From Methylobacterium aquaticum (GTDB taxonomy: Bacteria; Pseudomonadota; Alphaproteobacteria; Rhizobiales; Beijerinckiaceae), in assembly GCF_016804325.1 (NCBI RefSeq), contig NZ_CP043628.1, forward strand, positions 62,001-126,000: DNA of 64,000 nt. The letters are read 5' to 3'. A program made the translations under genes and the position numbers. The notes beneath the pieces were generated by a model. The model was not told where the DNA came from. It made no database searches and worked only from the letters and a program-made list of their open reading frames with translations. Positions within the stretch are counted from its first letter, which is position 1; each line of letters begins with the position of its first letter. Shown piece after piece: positions 25,130 to 33,013 of the stretch.

Positions 25130-26383
25130 ATGACTGCAACACCGCAGGATCAGCAGGACATCGCACGGGAACGCCTACTCCGGGTGCTCTCGGCGGCCAC
25201 CTTCGTGATCTTCTTCCAAGCGTTCATGGTCGCTCCGATCATCCCGACGTTAGCGACCGCGTTCGAGGTATCGCCCCAGAATGCGGGGCTGATCGTTCCG
25301 GCGTACCTCGTCCCCTATGGGGCCGCCACGCTGGTCTACGGCCTGCTGGCTGATCGCTACGGGCTCGGGCGCATCATGGCCGGTTCGCTCCTGGCCTTCG
25401 CTATCCTCACGGCCCTGACAGCTACGGCGCGCACGGTGGAAGAACTCGCGCTCTGGCGCATCGTGACCGGTCTGGGAGCCGCAGGCGTCGTGCCGCTGGC
25501 TCTCACTCTCGTCGGCAAGCTGTTCCCCTACGAGCTTCGCGGCCGACCTCTCGGTTGGTTGTTCGGGGCGATGGCAGGCGGCATGGCCTTCGGCTCGACC
25601 TTCGGGGCGGTGCTTGAGCCCTACGTCGGCTGGCGCGGCCTCTTTCTGGCAGTGGGGCTCGCTGGGCTGTCTATCCTCCTCGTCCTGCTCCCCCGCCGCC
25701 ATCTCCTCGTCGGTACCGCTCTAGGGGCTGGAGGGGGCCTCGGTGCGTTGCTTCGAGGCTACGGAAGCTTGCTTGGGACGCCGCGCGGCGCACGCACCTA
25801 CAGCTTCGTGCTGGCGAACTCGATGTTCCACTCCGGTGTCTTCACATGGCTCGGGCTCTACTTCGAGCAGCGCCACGGTCTCGGGCCTGTCGGCATCGGA
25901 TTGGCGCTCGTCGGCTATGGCGTTCCAGGCTTCCTATTCGGCCCCGTAATCGGCCGCATGGCCGACCGGCATGGTCGTGGTCGGCTCCTGCCGTTCGGTC
26001 TCGCCCTCAGTGCCATCGGGGCAGCGGCCTTGATCCCCGACGTGCCCCTCGTCGTCGCGGTCGTGGCCGTGACGGTGCTCTCGCTCGGGTACGACACGAC
26101 GCAGCCGCTGTTCGCGGGCATCGTCACCGCGCTCGGCGGCCCCCGACCGGGGCAGGCGATGGGCCTCAACGTGTTCACGCTGTTCCTCGGCTTCGGGCTC
26201 GGCAGCCTCGTGTTCGGTGAGATGCTTCGCGGCGGCTTCGGAACCGCGCTGCTCCTGTTCGTCGCGATAGAATTCGTGCTCGCCCTGGTGGCGAGCAGGC
26301 TGTTCCAAGCCGAGCGGCCAGTCCCCGCCAACCAAACGGGAGAGAATCATGCCCCACCACCCGGCACGCAGGCCGCCCCTTAG
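25130..26383 (+). CDS. Major facilitator superfamily exporter
   Basis: A 417-residue 12-TM transporter. ATG 25130 follows GAGGTG and is preferred over GTG/ATG codons further upstream, which would overlap the regulator. The loop 2-3 motif reads GLLADRYGLGRIM and the sixth-loop equivalent GRMADRHGRGRLLP, both standard MFS A-motifs; RIVTGLGAAGVVPLALTLVG lies in TM4. It starts 20 bases after merR and is presumably induced by it. The substrate is unknown. A metal or organometal-detoxification role is inferred only from the regulator. Confidence 0.85.
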   Translation: MTATPQDQQDIARERLLRVLSAATFVIFFQAFMVAPIIPTLATAFEVSPQNAGLIVPAYLVPYGAATLVYGLLADRYGLGRIMAGSLLAFAILTALTATARTVEELALWRIVTGLGAAGVVPLALTLVGKLFPYELRGRPLGWLFGAMAGGMAFGSTFGAVLEPYVGWRGLFLAVGLAGLSILLVLLPRRHLLVGTALGAGGGLGALLRGYGSLLGTPRGARTYSFVLANSMFHSGVFTWLGLYFEQRHGLGPVGIGLALVGYGVPGFLFGPVIGRMADRHGRGRLLPFGLALSAIGAAALIPDVPLVVAVVAVTVLSLGYDTTQPLFAGIVTALGGPRPGQAMGLNVFTLFLGFGLGSLVFGEMLRGGFGTALLLFVAIEFVLALVASRLFQAERPVPANQTGENHAPPPGTQAAP

Positions 26384-26612
26384 GACCGCGCTTCTCGCAC
26401 TGCTCAGGCAGGCGTGCTCTGAGCACGAATTCAAGGTGGCCGATCACCTGCTGTGCGCCCTGGAATGCCTCGCTAGAGAGGCTGACGCGTATCCGCACGG
26501 TGAGCCGTCCTGCCTGGACGAAGGCTACTTGATCGTTGCCGACGAGTTCCGGCCGGAACTCTTGGCGAACCATTGTGGCCGATACGGGCCGCATAAGAAG
26601 CGCCCGCACTGA
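26349..26612 (+). CDS. Small hypothetical protein overlapping the MFS gene
   Basis: An 87-residue protein starting 35 bases before the MFS stop, with GGGAGAG 4 bases ahead of ATG. The helical middle (ALLALLRQACSEHEFKVADH, then LLCALECLAREAD) and C-terminal GRYGPHKKRPH look protein-like. Three cysteines are present. It is probably translated with the MFS gene. The function is unknown. Confidence 0.5.
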   Translation: MPHHPARRPPLRTALLALLRQACSEHEFKVADHLLCALECLAREADAYPHGEPSCLDEGYLIVADEFRPELLANHCGRYGPHKKRPH

Positions 26613-26787
26613 CGCGACAGCGCACGTCACAACCAATTCACGTTCGAGCCAACGCAAAACGGGGCGGTATGATCTATTTTAATAGACAGCAGGCAGCAAG
26701 AGATCTCGTGCATTGGGGTGCGACGCTCGATTAGTATCAACCAGGTTCTATTAAGCCCTAAGCGCATGCTCTTATGCCGGGTGACGA

Positions 26788-27432
26788 TCACCAGCGGAGC
26801 AGGCGTGGTCCAAGCAACGCGCCGGCAAGCGTGCAGGATGCGATGGTACCGCCGTACCAGAGCGCCACAAAGGGGACGGAGTCATCCATGCAGTGAAGGG
26901 CGTAGCCCATCGCGCTGATACCGCCGGCCACAAGGCCGACGAGTGCGCCGGTGCGGACCAAGTCGGTCGGCGCGGCGAACCGGCGGACGGCCCAGACCAG
27001 AACGGCGAAGGGCACCAGGGCGATGATCGGGATCGAGACGAGGCACTCCAGCCACATGTGACCGACCAGCATATGGTCCCAATGCGCGCTCGGAGCCGAG
27101 GCGAGGCTGAGAGCCGCGAGCGCCATGATGGCGCCGAAGGGCAACAGCGCCGCGAGCACAGGAGTCCGGGCCTCACCGCCCGGGCGGGCGACCTTGGCGA
27201 GGAGGCAGGCGGCGAGGACGACGATGCCGGCGCTGAAGGCGAGCTTCAGCAGGAGAAAGCCAAGAACGCCGGGCGAGGCGAGATCCGGGCGAATGCCGAG
27301 CGCCAGGAGCGCTATACAAAGTGCTGCGCCCGCACCGAGCGCAGCGGCGAGGCCAACGCTTCGCATGAACCGGCGGCGGTCGGCCGGCTCAATGTTCGTG
27401 CTGAGTATCTCGATCAGTTCGTTCGTTCTCAT
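26788..27432 (-). CDS. nrsF: NrsF-type (DUF1109) anti-sigma factor
   Basis: A 214-residue inner-membrane protein with six predicted TM helices. The N-terminal cytoplasmic part (TNELIEILSTNIEPADRRRF) is where DUF1109 proteins hold their sigma factor. Conserved-looking cysteines occur at MWLECLVSIP and GYALHCMDD; in the Caulobacter NrsF/SigF pair such cysteines are needed for signal sensing. ATG 27432 overlaps the sigma stop as ATGA, so the two are coupled. By family analogy it sequesters the sigma factor until metal or oxidative stress releases it. Confidence 0.9.
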   Translation of the reverse strand: MRTNELIEILSTNIEPADRRRFMRSVGLAAALGAGAALCIALLALGIRPDLASPGVLGFLLLKLAFSAGIVVLAACLLAKVARPGGEARTPVLAALLPFGAIMALAALSLASAPSAHWDHMLVGHMWLECLVSIPIIALVPFAVLVWAVRRFAAPTDLVRTGALVGLVAGGISAMGYALHCMDDSVPFVALWYGGTIASCTLAGALLGPRLLRW

Positions 27433-27989
27433 CGTGCTCTTCCTTGGCTGATCCCGGACGCCATGGCCTTGATGCCGCGATGCACGCTGACCTTGACGGC
27501 AGACTCCGACATGCCGCAACGCTTGGCCGCCTCCGCGACGCTCAATCCATCGAGCTTCACGAAGCGGATCACTCGGCGCATCTTCTCCGGAAGGCCCGAC
27601 AGGAGGCGGTCGAGGTCGTGCGCGCTCTCGGCACCGACATGGTCGTCCTGCGCCTCGAAGTCACCCGCGTCCTCGATAGGCACATCGGCCATTGAGGCGC
27701 GTGTATGGCGTAGGTGGTCGATCAGCTTGTAGCGGGCGATGGCCTGCGCCCACGGGGTGAACGGCTGGCTCACGTCGTAGGTATGCCGACGCGTATGGAT
27801 CGCCATCAGCGTGTCCTGCACGAGGTCCTCCGCCTCCGTTTGGCTCCGTCCGATGCGCGTCAGCTTGCCCCTGTAATAGGCCCGCAGGTGCCGGCTGAGC
27901 CGGTCCAGCAGGGTCCGGTACGCGCCCGCATCACCCTCCAGGCTGGCCCTCATCAGACTCCTGAGTTCTGGTTCACTGGCAATCATCAT
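27429..27989 (-). CDS. sigF: ECF sigma factor, SigF (ECF16) type
   Basis: A 186-residue two-domain sigma factor. Region 2 has AEDLVQDTLMAIHTRRHTYD and FTPWAQAIARYKLIDHLR; region 4 has LSVAEAAKRCGMSESAVKVS and VHRGIKAM. GGGGAG precedes two adjacent ATGs (27989, 27986), either of which may start translation; a longer frame to 28040 would cross the promoter. The overlapping DUF1109 gene identifies the SigF/EcfF class. A site GTAACC-N16-CGAA directly upstream is consistent with autoregulation, and four similar sites occur within 10 kb on the plus strand. Confidence 0.92.
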   Translation of the reverse strand: MMIASEPELRSLMRASLEGDAGAYRTLLDRLSRHLRAYYRGKLTRIGRSQTEAEDLVQDTLMAIHTRRHTYDVSQPFTPWAQAIARYKLIDHLRHTRASMADVPIEDAGDFEAQDDHVGAESAHDLDRLLSGLPEKMRRVIRFVKLDGLSVAEAAKRCGMSESAVKVSVHRGIKAMASGISQGRAR

Positions 27990-28004
27990 GCACTCCCCAC
28001 GGAG

Positions 28005-28030
28005 TTCGGGAGGGATGCCTGAATGGTTAC
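28005..28030 (-). promoter_or_regulatory. SigF-type promoter of sigF-nrsF
   Basis: On the minus strand GTAACC (28030-28025), a 16-base spacer and CGAA (28008-28005), ending 15 bases before the first sigma ATG. I recall this pattern as the SigF consensus of Caulobacter. It implies a very short leader and an autoregulatory loop. Confidence 0.75.
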
Positions 28031-28283
28031 AGTTGCCCACTGGCGCGACAGCTGCGTGGCCAAGTCACGGCGGCTTTCAACGCGGGCTGTCGCCCCAAGT
28101 GCTGGGTCACGTGCCGGAGCGCGAACGGTAAGTTTTCGTGCCCGACCCTGCGCCGAAGATGGCCGGCCATGAGCCGTGTCACGGTGGAATGACATCGATC
28201 TTGTCCTTGATATCCATGAAGGCCTGCAACCTCAACGCGGTCCCCGGCACAAAACCGCGCAAGGACAATCGCCAGAAGCGCCG

Positions 28284-28667
28284 CTACGAGCGTGCCAAAT
28301 GGCCCGGCGCGCCTAAACTCAAGGCGGGGCTCTTGGGCGGAAACGGATCAGGCGGCGCTTGCAGGCTCACACCCTCGGCATCCGCGAGCGCATACGCGAA
28401 TGTGGCCTCGATGATCCGGGGACCGACCTTGGCCGGAGCAACTGCGATAAAACCGGCGCACAGCAGTGAGCAGGTCGCGAAGGCTTTCCCTCCCTCGTCG
28501 CATCCACCGCAGCCGTCGGGCATCGATGCCTGCATCGCCGCTACAGGCATAGAGGTTTTCGTGTGCGCGGCCTGCACGCCATGTAGCGCGAACCCCGCCA
28601 CGAGGGCGAGTGTCAGGAACCACGCGCAAATGGAACGGGACCGCAGCCAGGACATCCAGACCGGCAT
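28284..28667 (-). CDS. Exported Cys-rich small protein (DUF2946-like)
   Basis: A 127-residue protein with an N-terminal signal/TM segment (ICAWFLTLALVAGFALHGVQ) and a cysteine cluster DGCGGCDEGGKAFATCSLLC, followed by a hydrophobic AGFIAVAPA. Layout and motif resemble DUF2946/CopL-like proteins found beside copper genes, and the protein at 46883-47239 has the same design. It is transcribed in the same direction as sigF. Metal binding is inferred, not shown. Confidence 0.6.
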   Translation of the reverse strand: MPVWMSWLRSRSICAWFLTLALVAGFALHGVQAAHTKTSMPVAAMQASMPDGCGGCDEGGKAFATCSLLCAGFIAVAPAKVGPRIIEATFAYALADAEGVSLQAPPDPFPPKSPALSLGAPGHLARS

Positions 28668-28858
28668 AACAGGCCATTGTAGGCACCGGAAGGGCGTGCG
28701 ACGGCGGGTCGATCGGTTCGACGTGCAGGGTTGCGTGGTTGGGTGCCGGCGGGGCCGTCCACGCGCGGAGGCGCCCCTACACCGCCGGATGCTTGAGGGG
28801 CGCCGACCCTTATCAGGTGTGCGTGCGTTCAGCTGGTGTCACCCCGGTTGTTCGCGTT

Positions 28859-28884
28859 GTAACGAAGTGTCCGCTTCCTCCGAA
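28859..28884 (+). promoter_or_regulatory. SigF-type promoter candidate
   Basis: GTAACG (28859-28864), 16 bases, CGAA (28881-28884). The extended match TGTAACGAA...TCCGAACT is shared with the sites at 29533 and 30137. It reads toward the frame at 29048-29413. Confidence 0.65.
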
Positions 28885-29047
28885 CTCAGCACCATAGAAC
28901 CGATGTCGCAGGTGGCTCGTGCCTGGGATTGCGGCGGCTCGCCTCTTGGGTCGGTGCGGGTGCCACTACTGCGGATTGCGCTCCAGGCCGGCGAGGGACA
29001 CGCGGCGCTAACCTACCGCGCCAGGGACTAGCTAGACTTGGCCGGAC

Positions 29048-29413
29048 ATGAGCGGAGCAGCTTCGATACATATGGGCCCTCCGAGTGGGAGACGCAGCAG
29101 TCATAGAAATAGGGCCTCACGGGAAGGCCACGCCAGACCTGCAGACAGTGTCGCGAGGCTTACCGAGAGCGCTCAGAAGAAGAGGCCAACGCGAACCTAT
29201 GTGATCTTCGAGTGCCGGTTCGCCCAGGATCTGTTCTGCGCGGTGTCGACAAGCCTCTCAATCCCGGACTTCCTCATCAGTGGGGGGTGGCGGTTCCGGG
29301 GCACCGTCGGCAAGCAAGGCTTCATGCCATCAGGCTTCAACGCGGCTTCGGCCCAGAAGGCGCTCAGCCGTGACGGGTTCTACCTGTTCACTTCGACCAG
29401 AACCGAAGATTGA
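29048..29413 (+). CDS. Possible small protein of the SigF group
   Basis: The frame is 121 residues long. The first 45 are basic and probably not translated, while from about 29190 on it is protein-like: TYVIFECRFAQDLF, FLISGGWRFRGTVGK and AQKALSRDGFYLFTS. No good start codon precedes this part, so the N-terminus may be damaged. It lies 160 bases downstream of a SigF-type promoter. I have an unspecific memory of similar FYLF-ending small proteins in Methylobacterium, but cannot name a family. Confidence 0.4.
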   Translation: MSGAASIHMGPPSGRRSSHRNRASREGHARPADSVARLTESAQKKRPTRTYVIFECRFAQDLFCAVSTSLSIPDFLISGGWRFRGTVGKQGFMPSGFNAASAQKALSRDGFYLFTSTRTED

Positions 29414-29532
29414 AGCCTCCTGGAAGCCTTGCACATTCTCAACTCGCGCGGCGGAGCGCCCTCCTCCGCTGGGTGTGAATGCGATGGTCCCTGCCAATCC
29501 CACCATGCCATATAAAAAATTTTGCGCGTCCT

Positions 29533-29558
29533 GTAACGAACTTCGCGAGGCATCCGAA
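29533..29558 (+). promoter_or_regulatory. SigF-type promoter candidate
   Basis: GTAACG (29533-29538), 16 bases, CGAA (29555-29558), followed after 48 bases by the ATG of a small exported protein with its own ribosome site. This is the best-placed of the plus-strand sites together with the cusF one. Confidence 0.72.
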
Positions 29559-29606
29559 CTTATGAATGGAAGCAACAAGTTCCGAGAACATAAAAGGGGT
29601 CTTGCC

Positions 29607-29840
29607 ATGAGAAAGTCATTCGCCGTTTTGAGCGTCGGAGCATTTCTAGTCTCGGGCCTACCAAATCAGGCCTCGGCAGCGTATTGGGAGTCGCTGCCCC
29701 CGTCGTGGAGAAAGCACCAAACGGCGGCTGCACCGTCGATGCTCGCTCCGCCCTCGGGAGTCCTGACGACAGGTTCGATCAACAATGCCCCTCGTCGACC
29801 CGCGCACCGTCAGCCGAGGCCCGCTGGCGAGAAGTTCTAA
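29607..29840 (+). CDS. Small exported protein, putative SigF target
   Basis: A 77-residue protein. AAAAGGGG precedes ATG 29607. The signal peptide RKSFAVLSVGAFLVSGLPNQ is cleaved after ASA. The mature part is proline-, alanine- and serine-rich (PPSWRKHQTAAAPSMLAPPS, TGSINNAPRRP), without cysteines, and probably unstructured. The SigF-type promoter at 29533-29558 gives a leader of about 40 bases. The function is unknown. Confidence 0.65.
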   Translation: MRKSFAVLSVGAFLVSGLPNQASAAYWESLPPSWRKHQTAAAPSMLAPPSGVLTTGSINNAPRRPAHRQPRPAGEKF

Positions 29841-29997
29841 AACATCACGGCACAGGGCGCCTGTAGCGGTGTCCAAGGCTGGAGCCGGGTTTTCGGGTCC
29901 TTGATCTGCTCAAATAAGCGCAGGAAACCAGCTCTCACAGAGTCATTACTCGGCTGGCCATTCCGATGTCGCTGTGGTCGCCGTTAATCGTCCGGCT

Positions 29998-30207
29998 CTA
30001 TGTCGGCTTGGCGAGGTGTGTGGAGAAGTGCCTCTTGGTCGAGTTCGGACGACGATACAAGAATGCCTGCCGTCGGCGTGCTGATGTTTGATCCCGGCGC
30101 TGTCGTGACGGCGCCGGGCATCCCGCTCCTTCGGATGTAACGAAAAAATTTTGCTCTCCGAACTCATGAGCAAGGGCGCTCCCACCGAGGACGATGGACA
30201 AGATCAT
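29998..30207 (-). pseudogene. Possible remnant of an exported protein
   Basis: Starts MILSIVLGGSALAHEFGEQ, a plausible signal peptide, then NFFVTSEGAG, a motif I associate with the N-terminus of a family of secreted proteins. After that the sequence loses all resemblance. On this reading the gene is truncated or frameshifted. The same bases contain, on the other strand, a SigF-type promoter match at 30137-30162; the two interpretations compete. Confidence 0.3.
30137..30162 (+). promoter_or_regulatory. SigF-type promoter candidate upstream of the cus operon
   Basis: GTAACG (30137-30142), a 16-base A/T-rich spacer and CGAA (30159-30162). The next convincing gene on this strand is the FixH-like gene at 30466, so the leader would be about 300 bases. 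It is less certain than the others because the reverse strand may be ancient coding sequence. Confidence 0.5.
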
Positions 30208-30465
30208 GAGGTTCTTCGTTGGCACGGCATCGGCCGCACCCACTTGGCAGACGCGAACCGGCCCGCGCCTTCACGCCTCATATCCCACGCGCTCCTTGCG
30301 TGATCCGGAGACGACAGGAAGCCTCATGTGCAGCCTGAACCGCACGCACGGCCTGCGCGACGTGCGGGGACGAGACTTCCGCTGCGGCATAGGCGGTAAC
30401 GCGCAGTTCCCGGGGCGCCTGCCCGTTCAGCAGAACCTCGGCTATACCTCAGGCGGCCCAGCATT

Positions 30466-30936
30466 ATGATCCCCCCTCCTCGCACACCCCTGTTGAGGCC
30501 GGTAGGCGCGGCACCTGCTTGCATGCGGCACCTCCCGTTGTGGCGTGCTCTCGCGCTGGTGCTGCTCCTCATGGGCACCGGCGTCGCCGTTGCCTCGTCC
30601 TCCAGCCGAGGCTCGCCGGACCATTACGCCTTCGAGCTCGTGGAACGTGAGGTGAAGCAGGGTTCCGGGACGACCATCCTGGTCCGTCTCGTCGACGAGC
30701 GGACCGGCAAGGTGGTTCCGGACGCGGTCCTGTTCATCAGCCGCATCGACATGTCGCCTGACGGGATGGGCTCGATGACCGCCCCGCTGGAGCTCCAGGC
30801 CGATACGCTGCCCGGCTACTATCGTTTCGAGACTGACCTCTCGATGGAGGGTGCCTGGGCGCTCACGCTCGCAGCCAAGATCCCAGGGCTCCCAAGCCCC
30901 ATCCAGCGCAGGCTCGTCCTGCAGGCAGTGCCATGA
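30466..30936 (+). CDS. FixH/YtkA-like periplasmic protein 1
   Basis: A 156-residue protein with an N-terminal hydrophobic segment (LALVLLLMGTGVAVASS, about 28-45) and a YtkA/FixH-type beta-sandwich (LVRLVDERTGKVVPDAVLFI, GYYRFETDLSMEGAW). In such domains the strand after the Met/Asp-rich loop (RIDMSPDGMGSM) may bind metal. ATG 30466 lacks a clear ribosome site and ATG 30523 is an alternative. It ends in a 4-base ATGA overlap with the next gene and heads the operon FixH-FixH-CusB-CusA. It probably supports copper handling in the periplasm. Confidence 0.75.
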   Translation: MIPPPRTPLLRPVGAAPACMRHLPLWRALALVLLLMGTGVAVASSSSRGSPDHYAFELVEREVKQGSGTTILVRLVDERTGKVVPDAVLFISRIDMSPDGMGSMTAPLELQADTLPGYYRFETDLSMEGAWALTLAAKIPGLPSPIQRRLVLQAVP

Positions 30937-31505
30937 TGCATCAGAACACACCGTTCGATGACTTCGAGGAGTTCGAGTCCGCCCCGGGGGGCAGCGGCTG
31001 GGCAAGATGGATCACCGGCATCGCCCTGTTCGCCATGATGCTCGTGGCCGCGGTTGCCCTCGGCTACGGTTTTGGGCGCCGGACCTGGACGGTGCCAAGT
31101 GCGATCTCCGACCACGTTCCGGCCGCTCTTGCCGGTTGGCTGCCGCACCGAGGCACGAACTCCGAAGCGGCAGGTGTACCAGCCGCGCTCAAGGATTACG
31201 CCTTCAATTTTGTCGGGAGCCAGGCCAAGCAGGGCGAGGCGACGCTGGCGGTGCGCCTGATGCACAAGCCGACGGGCAAGCCGGTCCAAGACGCGGTCGT
31301 CTTCGCGTATCGCCTCGACATGGCACCCGCCGGCATGCCGACCATGACGACGGAGCTGGAGCCGCAGCCTGCATCCGAGCCCGGCTTGTACCGGTTCAAG
31401 ACCAACCTCACGATGGTGGGCGATTGGCAGCTCTCGCTGGCCGCCAAGGTGCAGGGCGAGACCGGCACTGTGCAGAACCAGCTCGCCCTCAAGGTGGTAC
31501 CGTGA
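30933..31505 (+). CDS. FixH/YtkA-like periplasmic protein 2
   Basis: A 190-residue membrane-anchored protein: a cytoplasmic acidic N-terminus (FDDFEEFE), one TM helix (about 27-48), and a periplasmic YtkA-like domain paralogous to that of the preceding gene (VRLMHKPTGKPVQDAVVFAY, RLDMAPAGMPTMTTELEP, GLYRFKTNLTMVGDWQLSLA). The Met-rich loop matches RIDMSPDGMGSM of its neighbour. It overlaps both neighbours by 4 and 1 bases, so translation is coupled along the operon. The duplication with different anchoring suggests division of labour or a heteromer. The function is otherwise unknown. Confidence 0.78.
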   Translation: MMHQNTPFDDFEEFESAPGGSGWARWITGIALFAMMLVAAVALGYGFGRRTWTVPSAISDHVPAALAGWLPHRGTNSEAAGVPAALKDYAFNFVGSQAKQGEATLAVRLMHKPTGKPVQDAVVFAYRLDMAPAGMPTMTTELEPQPASEPGLYRFKTNLTMVGDWQLSLAAKVQGETGTVQNQLALKVVP

Positions 31506-33013
31506 TGGACCAGAGGACGCCTTTCCACCTCTCCGAGGCCCAGGGACGCGGGGGCGGTCCCTCGCGCCTGGCGGCCCGAATCGCGGCCCTCACGCTCGTG
31601 CCCATCGCGCTCGGCGGCGCGGTGCTGGTCGGCCTGACGGCCGGCAAGGCCGACTGGCCCTTGCCGGCCTGGGTACCGGTTCCGATCTCGGGCCTGCTCG
31701 TCAGGGGCGGGGCGGGTCCGGCGGCGGATGCCCCCATCCTGTATTACCGCGATCCCGACGGGAAGGCCGCCTACGCGCCGGCTCCGGCGAAGACGCCCGA
31801 CGGGCGGGAGTACCGGCCCGTCCGCGTCGGCGAGGATGTCGGCTTCGACCCGAAGCCGGCGGAGCCGGCCGGCGGCGGGACCTTCGGCATGGCGGAGACC
31901 GGGAGCAAGAAGGTGCTCTACTACCGCAACCCGATGGGTCTGCCGGACACCTCGCCGGTGCCAAAGAAGGACTCGATGGGGATGGACTACCTCCCCGTCT
32001 ACGAGGGCGAGGCGGAGGACGGAAACACCGTCAAGATCTCGCCCGGCAAGGTCCAGCGCACCGGCGTCCGCTCCGAGACGGCACAAAGTCGCGTCGTCAG
32101 CCGAGCCGTGCGGGTGCCCGGCACCGTCACGCTCGATGAGCGGCGCGTCACCGTCGTGGCGACCCGGTCGGACGCCTATGTTGACCACGTCGAGAACGTC
32201 ACGACAGGCGACCGCATCCGCAAGGGTCAGCTCCTGGTCCACGTCTACTCGCCTGAGATCAACGCGGCCGCCGCCCAGCTCATCGCCAACCCGGGCTTCG
32301 AGGGCTCCCGGCGGCGCCTGCAAAACCTGAACGTCTCGGAGGAAGTGATCAACGAGATGGAGCGCACCCGGAAGGTGCCGATGGCCATCACTTGGTCGTC
32401 CCCGCGCGACGGGGTTGTCCTGGAGCGAAACGCCATCGAGGGCATGAAGGCCGCAGCCGGCGACACCCTGTTCCGGATCGGCGACATCTCGGTGATGTGG
32501 GTACTGGCCGACGTCCCCGAGTACGACCTCGGCAGCGTCAAGGTCGGCCAGCCCGTCAGCGTACGCGTGCGCTCGCTGCTCGGGCGCAGCTTCACCGGCA
32601 AGGTCGGGCTGATCTACCCGCAGGTGAACAAGGATACCCGCACCACCCGCGTGCGGATCGAGTTGCCGAACCTCGACGGTGTGCTCCTGCCCGACATGTA
32701 CGCCGACGTCGAGATCGGGACCGGGGCGACGAAGCCCGTCGTCGCGATCCCGAACGATGCTGTCATCGACACGGGCGCGCGCCAGGTCGTGCTCGTCGAC
32801 AAGGGCGAGGGCCGCTTCGAGCCGCGCGAAGTCAAGGTCGGCGCCCGCGGCGAGGGCTACACCGAGATCCGCGAGGGCGTACAGGCCGGCGAGCACGTCG
32901 TAACCGCGGCCAACTTCCTGATCGATGCCGAGAGCAACCTCAAGGCGGCGCTGCAGAGCATGGCGGCCCCAACGCCGCCGGCTCCGCAGGCACAGGGCCA
33001 GGAGAAGCCGTAA
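31505..33013 (+). CDS. cusB: CusB-type RND adaptor with heavy-metal-binding domains
   Basis: A 502-residue membrane-fusion protein starting at ATG 31505, inside the previous stop. A TM anchor spans about 30-50. Two tandem HMBD-like units follow: a degenerate one (ILYYRDPDGKAAYAPAPAKT) and a good one (VLYYRNPMGLPDTSPVPKKD, SMGMDYLPVY) with the Met residues typical of Cu/Ag proteins. Next come the barrel-sandwich, helical hairpin and beta-barrel domains (TRSDAYVDHVENVTTGDRI, SPRDGVVLERNAIEGMKAAA, GLIYPQVNKDTRTTRVRI). It delivers Cu(I)/Ag(I) from the periplasm to the CusA pump encoded next. Confidence 0.92.
   Translation: MDQRTPFHLSEAQGRGGGPSRLAARIAALTLVPIALGGAVLVGLTAGKADWPLPAWVPVPISGLLVRGGAGPAADAPILYYRDPDGKAAYAPAPAKTPDGREYRPVRVGEDVGFDPKPAEPAGGGTFGMAETGSKKVLYYRNPMGLPDTSPVPKKDSMGMDYLPVYEGEAEDGNTVKISPGKVQRTGVRSETAQSRVVSRAVRVPGTVTLDERRVTVVATRSDAYVDHVENVTTGDRIRKGQLLVHVYSPEINAAAAQLIANPGFEGSRRRLQNLNVSEEVINEMERTRKVPMAITWSSPRDGVVLERNAIEGMKAAAGDTLFRIGDISVMWVLADVPEYDLGSVKVGQPVSVRVRSLLGRSFTGKVGLIYPQVNKDTRTTRVRIELPNLDGVLLPDMYADVEIGTGATKPVVAIPNDAVIDTGARQVVLVDKGEGRFEPREVKVGARGEGYTEIREGVQAGEHVVTAANFLIDAESNLKAALQSMAAPTPPAPQAQGQEKP

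Noticed and set aside
30194..30469. 91-residue frame after the 30137 promoter site
   Set aside because: No ribosome site, Arg/Thr-rich, no domain; probably leader sequence.
31196..32896. 566-residue minus-strand frame
   Set aside because: Antisense to the cusB gene, which has clear domains; this frame has none.
32392..33012. Upstream extension of the cusA frame into cusB
   Set aside because: CusA starts with MIARLIGW at 33013. The upstream part is an Arg-rich out-of-phase reading of cusB.
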